Origin: Flammeovirgaceae bacterium UBA6059
GTDB taxonomy: Bacteria; Bacteroidota; Bacteroidia; Cytophagales; Cyclobacteriaceae
Direction: 5' to 3'
Assembly (NCBI GenBank): GCA_002435755.1
Contig: DIYH01000030.1
Location: 150,071 to 214,070 of the forward strand
Length of the DNA stretch: 64,000 nt
Position 1 is the first letter of the stretch. Every line of letters starts with the position of its first letter. Below the pieces are notes generated by a model that did no database searches, was not told the DNA's origin, and was given only the letters and a program-made list of their open reading frames with translations. Position numbers and translations under genes: made by a program. Shown here in pieces: positions 1 through 9,105 of this stretch.

Positions 1-21
1 ATTAACCATTAACCATTAACC
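1..21. repeat. Three tandem copies of the 7-mer ATTAACC
   Basis: Three perfect copies of ATTAACC run directly into the ATG of the ArsC-like gene at 22. The array begins at the window edge, so its true length is unknown. Sitting immediately before a start codon, it fills the ribosome-binding region; a change in copy number could alter leader length, but that is inference. Confidence 0.8.
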
Positions 22-363
22 ATGCTAACGATCTACCATAACCCAAGATGCGGCAAAAGTCGGGAAACACTAAAAATCATACATGAGAATGGTACATCCG
101 CCAATGTGGTAGAGTATCTCAAAGTCTGTCCCAGCTTTGATACCCTCAAAGATCTGCTGGAAAAACTCGATATGAAACCGGAAGAGCTGATCAGAAAAGG
201 CGAGAAAATCTTCAAAGAGGAATACAAGGGAAAGTCACTCTCTGACGATGAGTGGATACAGGCTATGGAGGATCATCCAATTCTAATAGAGCGGCCCATC
301 GTAGTAAAAGGAAACAAGGCTATAGTGGGTCGACCACCCGAGAATGTAAAAGTATTGCTGTAG
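22..363 (+). CDS. arsC: ArsC/Spx-family thioredoxin-fold reductase (arsenate reductase-like)
   Basis: This 113-residue protein has the length and fold signature of glutaredoxin-dependent arsenate reductases. The N-terminus carries the redox motif NPRCGKS with the catalytic Cys at position 10 and Ser at 13. Arg58 (ELIRKG), Arg91 (ERP) and Arg104 (GRPPENV) match the three oxyanion-binding arginines of plasmid R773 ArsC in spacing. Family members reduce arsenate to arsenite using glutathione/glutaredoxin, but many chromosomal homologues (YffB type) have other or unknown substrates. No arsenite pump or ArsR regulator is visible downstream, so a detoxification role is unproven. The ATG follows directly on a 7-bp tandem repeat and no Shine-Dalgarno sequence is seen. 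Confidence 0.85.
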   Translation: MLTIYHNPRCGKSRETLKIIHENGTSANVVEYLKVCPSFDTLKDLLEKLDMKPEELIRKGEKIFKEEYKGKSLSDDEWIQAMEDHPILIERPIVVKGNKAIVGRPPENVKVLL

Positions 364-666
364 CAACCATTGAAAACGAAAGCACTAGCACTTATCAATA
401 AGCTATTACCAATCCAACATTGTTGATGTATGGGTGCAAACCTTCATTGACTAGATTAAACAAGTGTTCCACGCATCCACCATATCTGGTTGATCTGGCT
501 TCTAATCCACCTGCTATGCTTGGTCCAGCTTCATTTTATCCTGGCCCTCAGGTGTTGTTTGACCTAGCGTGAATGAGTAAATTGTAGTATGATAATGTGC
601 CACCTCAATTCTGCATTGCTACAATGGAAAAAGGGTATACGGACGATCTCAATCAAGTCTTCAATC
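364..666. other. Intergenic region with no recognised gene
   Basis: About 300 bases between the ArsC-like gene and the epimerase-like lipoprotein. I see no open frame that looks like protein, no strong hairpin and no RNA gene. An in-frame extension of the downstream gene to 589 exists, but it would place 26 polar residues before a good lipoprotein signal, so I treat it as non-coding. Confidence 0.5.
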
Positions 667-1533
667 ATGAAAACATCTATTGGGTCGAGTATGTGGTTCC
701 TTCTGTTGATGTTTATCTGGTCTTGTGCGAATAAGAACAATTACTCTATACAAGTGGATGAAGTACATCCCTGGTGTATACTGGAATTCGATGCTGTAAA
801 CAGAACTCCAACAGAACGCATTGCCATGCTGAAGAAAATGGGATTTACCAGATATGGTTACGACTGGGAAGACAGGCACCTTTCTGAAATGAAGGAAGAA
901 TTCAGGCTAGCCAAGAAAAACGACATTGAGATCACTTCTATATTTCTTTGGCTAAATGCCAAAAGAGATAGTCTTGGTAAACTGAGCCCATCGAATCAAA
1001 AAATGCTACGACAGCTTGCAGAAGTAGAATACAAGCCAACTATATGGCTAAGTTTTAGTAGCAACTTTTTTGAGGGCCTGAATCAGGACGAGTCTGTAAG
1101 TCTGTCTATTGAGATGATTAAGTATATCAAAAGTGAAGCCGACCAACTAGGTTGTGAACTGGCACTTTATAATCATCGTGGTTGGTTTGGAAACCCACAT
1201 AACCAAGTTGAGATCATTAAAGCGTTAGAGCAACATACTTTGACCATGGTATTCAATTTTCATCATGCTCATGAATACCTGGATGAGTATCCTGAAATGG
1301 TAAAAACGATTAGACCTTACTTATCCCATGTTAATCTTAATGGCATGAAAAAAGAAGGACCAAAGATCTTAACCTTAGGAGAAGGTGATCATGAGTTTGA
1401 GATGATCAGGCGTCTAATAGATGAAGGGTTTAATGGTCCCTGGGGAATATTGGGACATATCAAAACAGAGGATGTCCGGGAGGTGCTCAACCGAAATGCT
1501 GATGGCCTGAAGTTGTTTAATACTAATAATTAA
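667..1533 (+). CDS. Lipoprotein sugar phosphate isomerase/epimerase-like TIM-barrel protein
   Basis: I start the gene at 667 because this Met gives a compact lipoprotein signal (hydrophobic stretch then WSCANK, lipid-attachment Cys near residue 20); the product is then 288 residues. The mature part resembles the xylose isomerase-like TIM barrel family (AP endonuclease family 2 fold). Visible strand-end motifs include RYGYDWED, CELALYNHRGW, FNFHHAHEY and HVNLNGM, which supply the His, Glu and Asp residues such enzymes use to bind a metal. Members isomerise or epimerise sugars, and secreted Bacteroidota versions often occur with sugar catabolism genes, but none lies here. The gene stands alone between an ArsC-like gene and a TetR regulator, so the substrate is unknown. 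Confidence 0.7.
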   Translation: MKTSIGSSMWFLLLMFIWSCANKNNYSIQVDEVHPWCILEFDAVNRTPTERIAMLKKMGFTRYGYDWEDRHLSEMKEEFRLAKKNDIEITSIFLWLNAKRDSLGKLSPSNQKMLRQLAEVEYKPTIWLSFSSNFFEGLNQDESVSLSIEMIKYIKSEADQLGCELALYNHRGWFGNPHNQVEIIKALEQHTLTMVFNFHHAHEYLDEYPEMVKTIRPYLSHVNLNGMKKEGPKILTLGEGDHEFEMIRRLIDEGFNGPWGILGHIKTEDVREVLNRNADGLKLFNTNN

Positions 1534-1715
1534 TCATCTCCCAACTTTCCTAAGCCTGCAACTCAACAAACCAACATCCACCAACCATTGTCTGCAATGA
1601 GAATTCCAGCTACACCGACGGGTCCTCCACTGATAAGTTAGAACTGAGTAGAGATAACTAACAAAAAAACACCCTTCCGCCTTAACAATCCAAATCTCTA
1701 CAGCGTTAATATCTA

Positions 1716-1730
1716 AATCATTTGATTAAA
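1716..1730. promoter_or_regulatory. Candidate TetR operator upstream of tetR
   Basis: The sequence AATCATTTGATTAAA is a near palindrome (AATCA-TT-TGATT) about 27 bp before the tetR ATG. The exact reverse complement of these 15 bases recurs at 2398-2412, between tetR and the efflux operon. Two copies in opposite orientation flanking tetR fit an autoregulatory operator; binding itself is inferred. Confidence 0.65.
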
Positions 1731-1756
1731 TATTCTGATTTGATTATCATTGTAGC

Positions 1757-2377
1757 ATGAGTAATACTTCGTCAGAGAAGCTAACGACCGAAGAACGCAT
1801 CAAAGAAGCCGCCACCAGGGTCTTCATACGCAAGGGTTACGCGGCTACAAAAACCCGTGATATTGCAGAAGAGGCCAATATCAACATCGCTTCCCTGCAC
1901 TATTACTACCGCAGTAAAGACAAGCTCTTTCAGCTCGCTGTAGGTGACGCCATGCAGCAGTTCTCCAACATTATGGATGAAGTATTCAACAGTGAGATTG
2001 AGCTTCACGAAAAGATCTATGGATTCGTGGAGCGCTACACCGATTTCCTGTTAAGCAACCCTTTTGTGCCTATCTTCATTATCAACGAGTCACAGGTTAA
2101 TGCCGAGCGGGTGCATCAAATGTTGGATAACCAGGACAAAGTAGAGTTGCTTGAAAGACAGCTAAAAGATCTGGAGGCGCGAGGAGTGATCCGCCCGACA
2201 AGCATTGCCGACTTTATGATGAATATGGTGAGTCTCACCGTGTTCCCAGTCATCTCTAAGCCGCTGATCATGAAGAAGCTATCAGTAAAACCCGAAGAGT
2301 ATGAAGTACTGCTCAATCAGCGCAAGCAGCTCGTACCCGAGATGATCATCAACTACATGTATCTAAAAAAACCTTAA
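1757..2377 (+). CDS. TetR/AcrR-family transcriptional regulator
   Basis: 206 residues. The first 60 form the TetR helix-turn-helix: RIKEAATRVFIRKGYAATKTRDIAEEA precursor helices followed by the recognition region NIASLHYYYRSKDKLF, which is highly typical of the family. The remaining 140 residues are a helical ligand-binding and dimerisation domain with no close family identity. It lies immediately upstream of, and on the same strand as, an RND efflux operon, separated by 68 bp that contain a repeat of the palindromic element found before tetR. It most likely represses itself and the pump genes and is released by a pump substrate, as for AcrR-type regulators. The ligand is unknown. Confidence 0.9.
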   Translation: MSNTSSEKLTTEERIKEAATRVFIRKGYAATKTRDIAEEANINIASLHYYYRSKDKLFQLAVGDAMQQFSNIMDEVFNSEIELHEKIYGFVERYTDFLLSNPFVPIFIINESQVNAERVHQMLDNQDKVELLERQLKDLEARGVIRPTSIADFMMNMVSLTVFPVISKPLIMKKLSVKPEEYEVLLNQRKQLVPEMIINYMYLKKP

Positions 2378-2397
2378 ACAAAATTTTTTGAATACAG

Positions 2398-2413
2398 TTT
2401 AATCAAATGATTA
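2398..2413. promoter_or_regulatory. Candidate TetR operator upstream of the efflux operon
   Basis: TTTAATCAAATGATTA contains the exact inverse of the 15-bp element before tetR. A further perfect 10-bp palindrome, ATCATATGAT, lies at 2441-2450 and overlaps the adaptor start codon. The AT-rich stretch between them also has two related TGATTA/TAATCA half sites. Together these suggest several binding positions controlling pump expression. Confidence 0.65.
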
Positions 2414-2445
2414 CATCAAATAATCAAACTACTTAAATAAATCAT

Positions 2446-3558
2446 ATGATGAAATCGAACGCTAGAACCTTTCACTACTTATGGCTATTACTTCTACCCC
2501 TCAGCTTTTGGCAATGCAGCGAGTCTGTTGGCAAAAGTGAGGAGACAACAGAAGAGACCATCGCCTACGTCCGTAAATTCAACACGATCACCGCAGAGCC
2601 TGGAGCGACCCAGGCCGAGATCAACATGACCGGAAGGGTCATTGCTAAAGACAAAATCAGCGTCGTAGCTCAAGTTCAGGGCATTGCGCTGGCTACCTCC
2701 AGGCGCTTCAAGGAGGGAGTCACCTACCAGAAAGGAGATGTACTGATCGCTATTGACGATAGGGAATTCGTCAATGGATTGATTGCTCAAAAGAGCCAAT
2801 ACCTCTCCTCGCTAGTCAGGATAATGTCGGATGTGAAGCTTGACTATCCTCAGTATTTCGAAGCGTGGAACAGTTATTTGTCGACAGTTGACCTTAACAA
2901 ACCGTTACCTGAAATACCGCTGGAAGTGCCGTCGAACCTCAGGTACTATCTGGCCGCCAACAACATCTACAACTTGTACTACAGCATCAAGAGCCAGGAA
3001 GAGACGGCTGACAAGTTCATCATTCGTGCCCCTTTTGAAGGAGTAGTGACCAAATCCGATATCAACCCCGGCAGTCTTGTGAATCCAGGCGTAATGTTGG
3101 GCGAGTTCATTCGTACCGACGAGTTGGAGATCTTGAGTTCCGTGAGTCTGGCTGATGCAGGTGCGCTGACGGTTGGCGACAATATCGAGTTTAGATTGCC
3201 GGGAGAGCACCAGTCATGGAAGGCTCAGCTATCTCGAATGGGCAGTACGGTGGAGTCCGGAAGTCAGGCAGTGCCACTCTACTTCTCGATTAGCGGTAGC
3301 GACCTTAGAGAGGGCACCTTCCTGGAGGCGACCTATCATCTCAATGCATATGAGGCATCCATGGAGCTGCCCAAGTCAGTCGTCACCAGCCAAAATCAGG
3401 TGTATGTCATAGAAGATACCTACGTCAAACTGCGTGATGTCGAGCCGGTGGAGTTTCGCACCGAGACCATAGTCGTACAAGGCATTCCCAAAGGCACCCA
3501 AGTGATCATCGACCCAGTAGATCAACCGATTCAGGGCATCAAAGCCACCTCACTATAA
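2446..3558 (+). CDS. RND efflux periplasmic adaptor (membrane fusion protein), lipoprotein
   Basis: 370 residues, beginning with a signal peptide and lipobox (LSFWQCSES, lipidated Cys near residue 24). The two halves of a lipoyl/barrel-sandwich domain are visible: roughly residues 60-105 (ISVVAQVQG ... YQKGDVLIAIDD) and 192-235 (FIIRAPFEGVVTKSDINPGS). A short helical hairpin lies between them, and a beta-barrel plus membrane-proximal domain follow (VYVIEDTYVKLRDV). This is the AcrA/MexA architecture; the protein bridges the inner-membrane pump encoded 10 bp downstream and the TolC-like channel two genes on. The lipid anchor fixes it to the periplasmic face of the inner membrane. Expression is probably under the upstream TetR. 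Confidence 0.9.
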   Translation: MMKSNARTFHYLWLLLLPLSFWQCSESVGKSEETTEETIAYVRKFNTITAEPGATQAEINMTGRVIAKDKISVVAQVQGIALATSRRFKEGVTYQKGDVLIAIDDREFVNGLIAQKSQYLSSLVRIMSDVKLDYPQYFEAWNSYLSTVDLNKPLPEIPLEVPSNLRYYLAANNIYNLYYSIKSQEETADKFIIRAPFEGVVTKSDINPGSLVNPGVMLGEFIRTDELEILSSVSLADAGALTVGDNIEFRLPGEHQSWKAQLSRMGSTVESGSQAVPLYFSISGSDLREGTFLEATYHLNAYEASMELPKSVVTSQNQVYVIEDTYVKLRDVEPVEFRTETIVVQGIPKGTQVIIDPVDQPIQGIKATSL

Positions 3559-3568
3559 TCCTGACTAC

Positions 3569-6500
3569 ATGAGAGCATTAATTAAGTTTTTCATCCAGTA
3601 CCCCACGCTGGTCAATCTATTCGTATTCCTGCTGGTTGGGATTGGGTTACTGGAGCTATCGCAAACAAGAAGTACCAACTTCCCGAGCCAGAAGGTGCGC
3701 TTTATCGATGTGGCAGTGCCCTACCCCGGTGCGACACCATCGGAGGTCGAAGATGCGATTACGATCAAGATCGAAGACAACCTTGAGGGCATCTCTGGTA
3801 TCGACCGTGTGACCTCAGTGTCACGAGACAATCTCGCCACCATTCAGGTAGAGCTGGTAGAAAACGCTGACCCCAATAAACTGCTCGTTGAGGTAAAGAA
3901 CGCCATTGATAAGATCAACAATTTCCCTTCTGGAGTAGAACCAGCATCAGTAGAGCGGCGCGACCCCATGGACATAACGATGAGTTTTGGTCTCTCGGGA
4001 GATCTGCCATTGCAAACGCTAAAGGAATACGCGGACGAGATCAGAGACGATCTATTGGCGTCACCAGGTATATCGAGGGTTTTTGTAGAGGGTGTACCTG
4101 AGGAAGAGATCGAAGTTCGGGTACGGGAAAATGACCTTAGAAAATTCAATCTGACTATCGAGCGGGTCATGATGGCTGTGAAGGCTGCTAACCTCGAGAC
4201 ATTTGGCGGTAGCATCAAGACAGGGAGCGAGAACATCACCGTCAAAGCTAACGACAAGGGCTACTACGCCAAGGACTTACAAAACCTGGTCGTTCGTGCT
4301 GACCAAAACGGCAACATCATTTATCTCAAAGATGTGGCGGATGTTGTGGATCAATTCAAGGACGTACCCAATGGCCGATTCTTCCAGGGTGAGCAAACCG
4401 TAGTGATCAATGTCTACACACTTGTCGATGAAGATATACTGGAAAACGCCTCATTCTCCTCCGCTTACATCGAAGAGTTTAACCGTACGCACAGCGGCAT
4501 CTCCCTCAACATACTGGAAGACGGCACGATCAACCTTAAGACGCGCCTTGACACCATGATCGACAATGGTATAGTCGGGATCATCCTGGTCTTGGTCGTA
4601 TTGGCGCTGTTCCTGGATCGCTACCTGGCGACCTGGGTGGCTTTGAAGATTCCCGTAGCGATCATCGGCATGTTCGTCGTATCTGGTATTTATGGTATTA
4701 CCATCAATGTAGTGTCGTTATTCGGCTTCATACTCGTGCTGGGTATACTCGTTGATGACGGGGTGGTGATCGGAGAAAACATCTATCAGCAGGCCAAAGA
4801 AAAAGGCAAAAAGCCATTGCAGGCCGCATTGGATGGCACGATGGAGATGCTCACACCAGTGATCATCTCGCTATCTACTACTGCTGTTGCTTTCTCACTA
4901 TTTCTTTTCCTGCCGACCCAGGCGGGAGACTTTTTCGGAGAGATGGCATTTGTAGTAATCTCAGTGCTTTTTATGGCGCTGCTCGAGAGTTTCTTTATTC
5001 TTCCGTCCCACCTTGCCCATTCCAAAGGCCTGAGAAAAGATGCCAAAGTCTCGAAGATCGAGAAGCTATTTGGTGACTTCATCGCCATGCTTCGGGACAA
5101 GGTCTACATGTGGGGTTTTCGAAAAGCCGTAACCGGAAAGGCGGGATTCAAGGCATTGACCTTTGTTGCTTTTGTCGGTATGCTGGCTGGATCGATATTC
5201 CTGGTAAGGATAGGGGTGGTCAATTTCACCTTCTTCCCCAACCTTGATGATGATGCCGTCTTCATTGAGATGGAGCTGCCGCCTGGGACACCCATTGCGG
5301 TAGTAAAGCAAAAGCTGGATCAAATCGAAACTGGGGCCTGGGAGGTCAATGAGCGATACAAGTCAGAGCGAGCGGATGGCAAGGATGTGATCCGATTTGT
5401 CGAACAGATCACAGGCCCACTTGATAACCAGGGCAAGCTCAAGGTGACATTCCTCGGTGGTGAAGAGCGTGGGATCAGCAGCTTCAAGTTGTCCAATGAT
5501 ATCAGGGAGGCATCTCCTACTTTCCCTGAAGCGACAAGGCTGATCTATGGCCTGGGAGCTACGTCAGCAGCTTTTGGTATGCCGATCTCCATCGCGCTCA
5601 AAGGCGACAATCTGACTGAGTTACGACAAGCCAAGAATGAGCTCAAGGCAGGTATGAATGAGCGAACAGATATCAAAGATGTCTCGGACAATGACATGTC
5701 TGGGTCAGAGGAACTCAACATCAAGCTCAAACCACAGGCTGAAATGCTCGGTCTCAATTTGGCTGGTGTGATGTCGCAGGTGCGTGCAGGTTTCTTCGGT
5801 ATGGAAGCGCAAAGTTTACAGCGCGGCGACCAGGAGGTGGAAGTGTGGGTGCGCTACCCAAGGGAGGGGCGACAGTCACTTGAGCAGCTGCTCGACATGC
5901 GCATCAGCGGCCCTAACGGGAATGCCTACCTGTTGAAGGATATCGCCACCATCGAGCGCACCAAAGGCACCCTCACTATCAATCATGTCGATGGTCAACG
6001 CGAGATCAGGATAGAGGCTAATGTTGCCAACAAGGATGTCTCAGCACCTCAGACCATCGCGTCGATCGAGGCGGAGCTCCTACCGGGAATATTGGCGAAG
6101 TACCCGTCGATCTCTTATGCAGTAGAAGGACAAAACCGAACCAGCTTCAAAATGATCCAAACCATTTCGATAGTTGGCCCTTTGGTTTTGATTTTCATCC
6201 TGGCATTGATTGTAGTCAACTGCAATTCGTTCTCGCAAGGCTTTATCGTCTTTAGCCTTTTCCCATTTGCGCTGATCGGAGTGATCATAGGACATTGGGT
6301 ACATAGCACACCGCTGAGCATCTTCTCGCTGGTAGGTACCATCGCGCTCATTGGCGTCTTTGTCAACAACGCGCTGGTCTTCATCTCCACGCTCAATGAC
6401 TTGCTCAAAGAAGGTGTAAACTTCAAAGAAGCAATGATCGAGACGGCCAGATCAAGGTTCAGACCGATATTGCTGACCACCGTGACTACCGTCGCAGGTC

Positions 6501-6736
6501 TAGCGCCTCTGATTGCCTCCAGCAGCCTTGGAGCACAGTTTCTCAAGGGCCCGGCTATCGCAATCGCTTACGGACTTGGGTTTGGCATCTTCAACGTGCT
6601 GATCCTATTCCCGCTCTATCTCATCTTCGTCAATAAGCTGAGACAATTGATAGGAGGACTGGCCACCAAAGATGAGATCACGGCCGAGTCGGTCGAACCA
6701 GCAGTTCGGAAAATGAAATATCTAATCCTAGACTAA
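3569..6736 (+). CDS. RND-family efflux pump inner-membrane transporter (AcrB-like)
   Basis: 1055 residues, the usual RND length, with the twelve-helix plan of two repeats: a membrane helix at the N-terminus (residues 6-30), a large periplasmic loop to about 335, five or six helices, and the same again from about 540. In helix 4 the motif GILVDDGVVIGEN places the proton-relay pair at Asp396-Asp397. In the second half the equivalent of AcrB Lys940 is Asn in GVFVNNALVF, as in some other RND subgroups. The pump expels substrates from periplasm or inner leaflet using the proton gradient together with the adaptor and TolC-like protein of the same operon. Substrate cannot be told from sequence; the family includes drug, bile-salt, dye and lipid exporters. 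Confidence 0.93.
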   Translation: MRALIKFFIQYPTLVNLFVFLLVGIGLLELSQTRSTNFPSQKVRFIDVAVPYPGATPSEVEDAITIKIEDNLEGISGIDRVTSVSRDNLATIQVELVENADPNKLLVEVKNAIDKINNFPSGVEPASVERRDPMDITMSFGLSGDLPLQTLKEYADEIRDDLLASPGISRVFVEGVPEEEIEVRVRENDLRKFNLTIERVMMAVKAANLETFGGSIKTGSENITVKANDKGYYAKDLQNLVVRADQNGNIIYLKDVADVVDQFKDVPNGRFFQGEQTVVINVYTLVDEDILENASFSSAYIEEFNRTHSGISLNILEDGTINLKTRLDTMIDNGIVGIILVLVVLALFLDRYLATWVALKIPVAIIGMFVVSGIYGITINVVSLFGFILVLGILVDDGVVIGENIYQQAKEKGKKPLQAALDGTMEMLTPVIISLSTTAVAFSLFLFLPTQAGDFFGEMAFVVISVLFMALLESFFILPSHLAHSKGLRKDAKVSKIEKLFGDFIAMLRDKVYMWGFRKAVTGKAGFKALTFVAFVGMLAGSIFLVRIGVVNFTFFPNLDDDAVFIEMELPPGTPIAVVKQKLDQIETGAWEVNERYKSERADGKDVIRFVEQITGPLDNQGKLKVTFLGGEERGISSFKLSNDIREASPTFPEATRLIYGLGATSAAFGMPISIALKGDNLTELRQAKNELKAGMNERTDIKDVSDNDMSGSEELNIKLKPQAEMLGLNLAGVMSQVRAGFFGMEAQSLQRGDQEVEVWVRYPREGRQSLEQLLDMRISGPNGNAYLLKDIATIERTKGTLTINHVDGQREIRIEANVANKDVSAPQTIASIEAELLPGILAKYPSISYAVEGQNRTSFKMIQTISIVGPLVLIFILALIVVNCNSFSQGFIVFSLFPFALIGVIIGHWVHSTPLSIFSLVGTIALIGVFVNNALVFISTLNDLLKEGVNFKEAMIETARSRFRPILLTTVTTVAGLAPLIASSSLGAQFLKGPAIAIAYGLGFGIFNVLILFPLYLIFVNKLRQLIGGLATKDEITAESVEPAVRKMKYLILD

Positions 6737-6745
6737 AAGCTAATC

Positions 6746-8089
6746 ATGCAAATACTTAATAAGCAGCTATGGTTGATGCTTCTGGGCCTCTTGCTCTCCA
6801 TTCAGGAGAGCCATGCCCAGGAGATCCTGGAGCTCGAAGAAGCCATCAACATTGCGCTAGAAAACAACTATGACATCCGACTGGAAAAGTACAATGTGCA
6901 AATCCAGTCCAACAATGTCTCAAGAGCTGTAGCAGGACAGATGCCGAGGGTAGACCTGACAGCAGGTTACGAATATGGCTACAGCGATGCAGAGATCATC
7001 ACGCGTGGACAAGGTGAGGGTACTAATCCACCACTGGAACTGGACGGTACATCTCAGGATATTACCTTCAAGAACCAGGTGACGGTACCCATCTTCACTG
7101 GATTTGCGGGTAAGTACCGCTACAAGCAGCTTGAGAGTAGTCGTACCATGAGCGAGGTGCAATTGGCCGCAGTGGTGGAACAGAGCCTTGCCTCCACTGT
7201 CACTAACTACTTACAGGTGGCGCGGTTCCAATCCCGACTGCACATACTTGAGGAGAACATTGCTCAGTCCCAAGATCGGCTAGAGCGCGTGACCATTGAC
7301 ACCCAGTATGGTGCCGCGAACAGTATACTCCGACTCCAGGCTGAGGTCAATCTTAACAACGATAGCGCCACCTACCGGAATGCTGTGCTTAATTATGACA
7401 ACAGTAAAAGAGACCTCAATCTGCTACTGGGTCTGTCGGATAACACCAATTTCACGGTGCAAGAAAATATCCTGCTCGTGGAAAACATGGATTATGCGGA
7501 GCTTGAAAATGCCATGCTCATGGCAAACAAGCAATTGCTGCTAAGTAATCAGCTCATCGATCAGGCCACTTATAATGTCAAGATCAGCGAGTCGAGCCTC
7601 TTCCCTACCATCCAAGGCTATGCTAATATCAACTACCTTGATACCGAGGACGAGGCAAGCTTCCTACAAAACAATACGGTCTTTGGCCCTAATGTGGGAG
7701 TCAATCTGAGCCTCCCAATCTTCACCGGGGGTGCCCAAAAGATCCAGCGTCAGAATGCCAAGGTGTCCCTGGAGCAGCAGCGACTGTCAAAAGCCAACAC
7801 AGAAGCACAGCTCAAAAAGGAACTACAAAATGCCTTTGCACAATACGAAAACAACAGGGCTCAGCTGCGCATCGAACAGGCGAATCTTGAGACTTTCGAA
7901 ACCAACTATACGAAAAGCAAGGAAGATTTCGGGTACGGACTGATCGACTCCTCTGACTTGCGACAGGCGCAGATCAATTTGGCGAATGCCAAAAACCGCA
8001 TCAATGACCTCACCTACAATGTCAAGCAATCCGAGATACGACTACTTCAACTCAGCGGTCAATTACAAACCTCAAACGAACAATTATGA
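6746..8089 (+). CDS. TolC-family outer membrane efflux channel
   Basis: 447 residues with a cleavable signal peptide ending near SHAQ-E at residue 25. The rest has the two-fold repeat of TolC proteins: ALENNYDIRLEKYNVQ begins the first helical repeat, with long alternating helices rich in Gln, Asn and Ala, and SLPIFTGGAQK in the second half mirrors TVPIFTGFAGK in the first (beta-hairpins entering the outer membrane). A trimer would form the outer-membrane exit duct for the RND pump encoded 9 bp upstream. Its last four bases overlap the next start codon (ATGA), indicating translational coupling to the DUF2141 gene. Confidence 0.92.
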   Translation: MQILNKQLWLMLLGLLLSIQESHAQEILELEEAINIALENNYDIRLEKYNVQIQSNNVSRAVAGQMPRVDLTAGYEYGYSDAEIITRGQGEGTNPPLELDGTSQDITFKNQVTVPIFTGFAGKYRYKQLESSRTMSEVQLAAVVEQSLASTVTNYLQVARFQSRLHILEENIAQSQDRLERVTIDTQYGAANSILRLQAEVNLNNDSATYRNAVLNYDNSKRDLNLLLGLSDNTNFTVQENILLVENMDYAELENAMLMANKQLLLSNQLIDQATYNVKISESSLFPTIQGYANINYLDTEDEASFLQNNTVFGPNVGVNLSLPIFTGGAQKIQRQNAKVSLEQQRLSKANTEAQLKKELQNAFAQYENNRAQLRIEQANLETFETNYTKSKEDFGYGLIDSSDLRQAQINLANAKNRINDLTYNVKQSEIRLLQLSGQLQTSNEQL

Positions 8090-8511
8090 AAAAGATAATG
8101 CTGCTCACAGTACTATGGAGTTACGGCATGATTGCGGTAGCCCAACATACGATAGAAGTAACGGTGAACGATATCGAATCTGACAAAGGTGATATCATTG
8201 TCATGCTCTTTGATCAGGGTGATGGTTTTCCTATGGAAATGTCCAAAGCGCTGAAATCGGTAGACCGTAAGGCTGAGAAGGGATCGATGAGTCTGAAGTT
8301 TGAAGACCTGACACCCGGCGAGTATGCCGTGTCTGTCATCCATGATGAAAATGGAGATGGTGAAGTGGAGCGCAACTTCATTGGTATGCCGAAGGAGCGC
8401 GTGGGAGCCAGCTTCCAGACCAAGTTTGGCAAGCCATCGTTTGATAAGTCAAGGTTCACGGTAGCTGCTGATCAGCCCAATATGAACATTGACATGTATT
8501 TCCTCAATTGA
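8086..8511 (+). CDS. Secreted DUF2141-family protein
   Basis: 141 residues with an N-terminal signal peptide ending near IAVAQ. The mature sequence matches the DUF2141 pattern: a strand IEVTVNDIESDKGDIIVMLF, then KFEDLTPGEYAVSVIHDENGDGEVERNFIGMPKE, a calcium-site-like HDENGDGE followed by the family's GMPKEGVGAS-like region. The fold is an Ig-like beta sandwich probably located in the periplasm or outer surface. Function is unknown. It overlaps the TolC gene by four bases and so belongs to the efflux operon. Proteins of this family are common in marine Bacteroidota as single-copy genes near YceI or transport genes. Confidence 0.8.
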   Translation: MKKIMLLTVLWSYGMIAVAQHTIEVTVNDIESDKGDIIVMLFDQGDGFPMEMSKALKSVDRKAEKGSMSLKFEDLTPGEYAVSVIHDENGDGEVERNFIGMPKERVGASFQTKFGKPSFDKSRFTVAADQPNMNIDMYFLN

Positions 8512-8538
8512 TGACGTTATCACTCAAACTACAGAACA

Positions 8539-9099
8539 ATGAAACCTCTATTCAAGACGCTCAATATTTCGACCGCTATTTTACTTTCAGTCTTGCTTAC
8601 ATGGGTCAATCCATACTCAGCCTTGGCGCAAAGTTGGTCTGTCAGCGAAGGTTACAGCATTGCCTTCAACGGATCTGGTGCTGAGGGCACCTTTGGAGGA
8701 TTGGATGGCAGCATCCGGTTCGATCCTTCCGATCCCGCTACCGCAATGTTTGACGTGACGCTGGACGTTAGCACGATCTCCACCGGCAACAAGACCAAAG
8801 ACAAGCACGCCCGAGGTGACAGCTGGTTTGATGCAGTTGAATTTCCGAAAATTGGATTTGTATCCAGCTCGTGCACTGCCACTCCCGAAGGATATAGTGT
8901 AACTGGAGATCTGAAGATCAAAGGCATCCGCCAACAGATCACTTTACCTTTCACATTTAAGGAGACTGATACCGGAGGGCTATTCGAAGGTAGCCTCACA
9001 GTCAATCGCGAAGACTATGGCATTAAGGGGCCTTTCATGGCCTTCATGGTCGGAGATGAGTTTGAAGTGTCGATATCTGTACCTGTCTCACGTCTGTAG
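8539..9099 (+). CDS. Secreted YceI-family protein
   Basis: 186 residues. An N-terminal signal peptide (to about residue 31, ALAQS) precedes a complete YceI-like beta-barrel domain: IAFNGSGAEGTFGGLDGSIRFDP, DVTLDVSTISTGNKTKDKHARGDSWFDAVEFPKI, GDLKIKGIRQQITLPFTF and the closing NREDYGIKG. YceI barrels resemble lipocalins and bind long isoprenoid or fatty-acyl chains in the periplasm. The motif KD-HxRGxxWFD-xxFPKI is the hallmark of the family. It is the fifth gene after the RND adaptor, so it may shuttle or sequester a lipophilic molecule handled by the pump; that link is inference from gene order. Confidence 0.88.
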   Translation: MKPLFKTLNISTAILLSVLLTWVNPYSALAQSWSVSEGYSIAFNGSGAEGTFGGLDGSIRFDPSDPATAMFDVTLDVSTISTGNKTKDKHARGDSWFDAVEFPKIGFVSSSCTATPEGYSVTGDLKIKGIRQQITLPFTFKETDTGGLFEGSLTVNREDYGIKGPFMAFMVGDEFEVSISVPVSRL

Positions 9100-9105
9100 T
9101 CGACT

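Noticed and set aside
364..666. Possible decayed gene between arsC-like and epimerase genes
   Set aside because: All frames are broken by stops and no residue pattern was recognisable on either strand.
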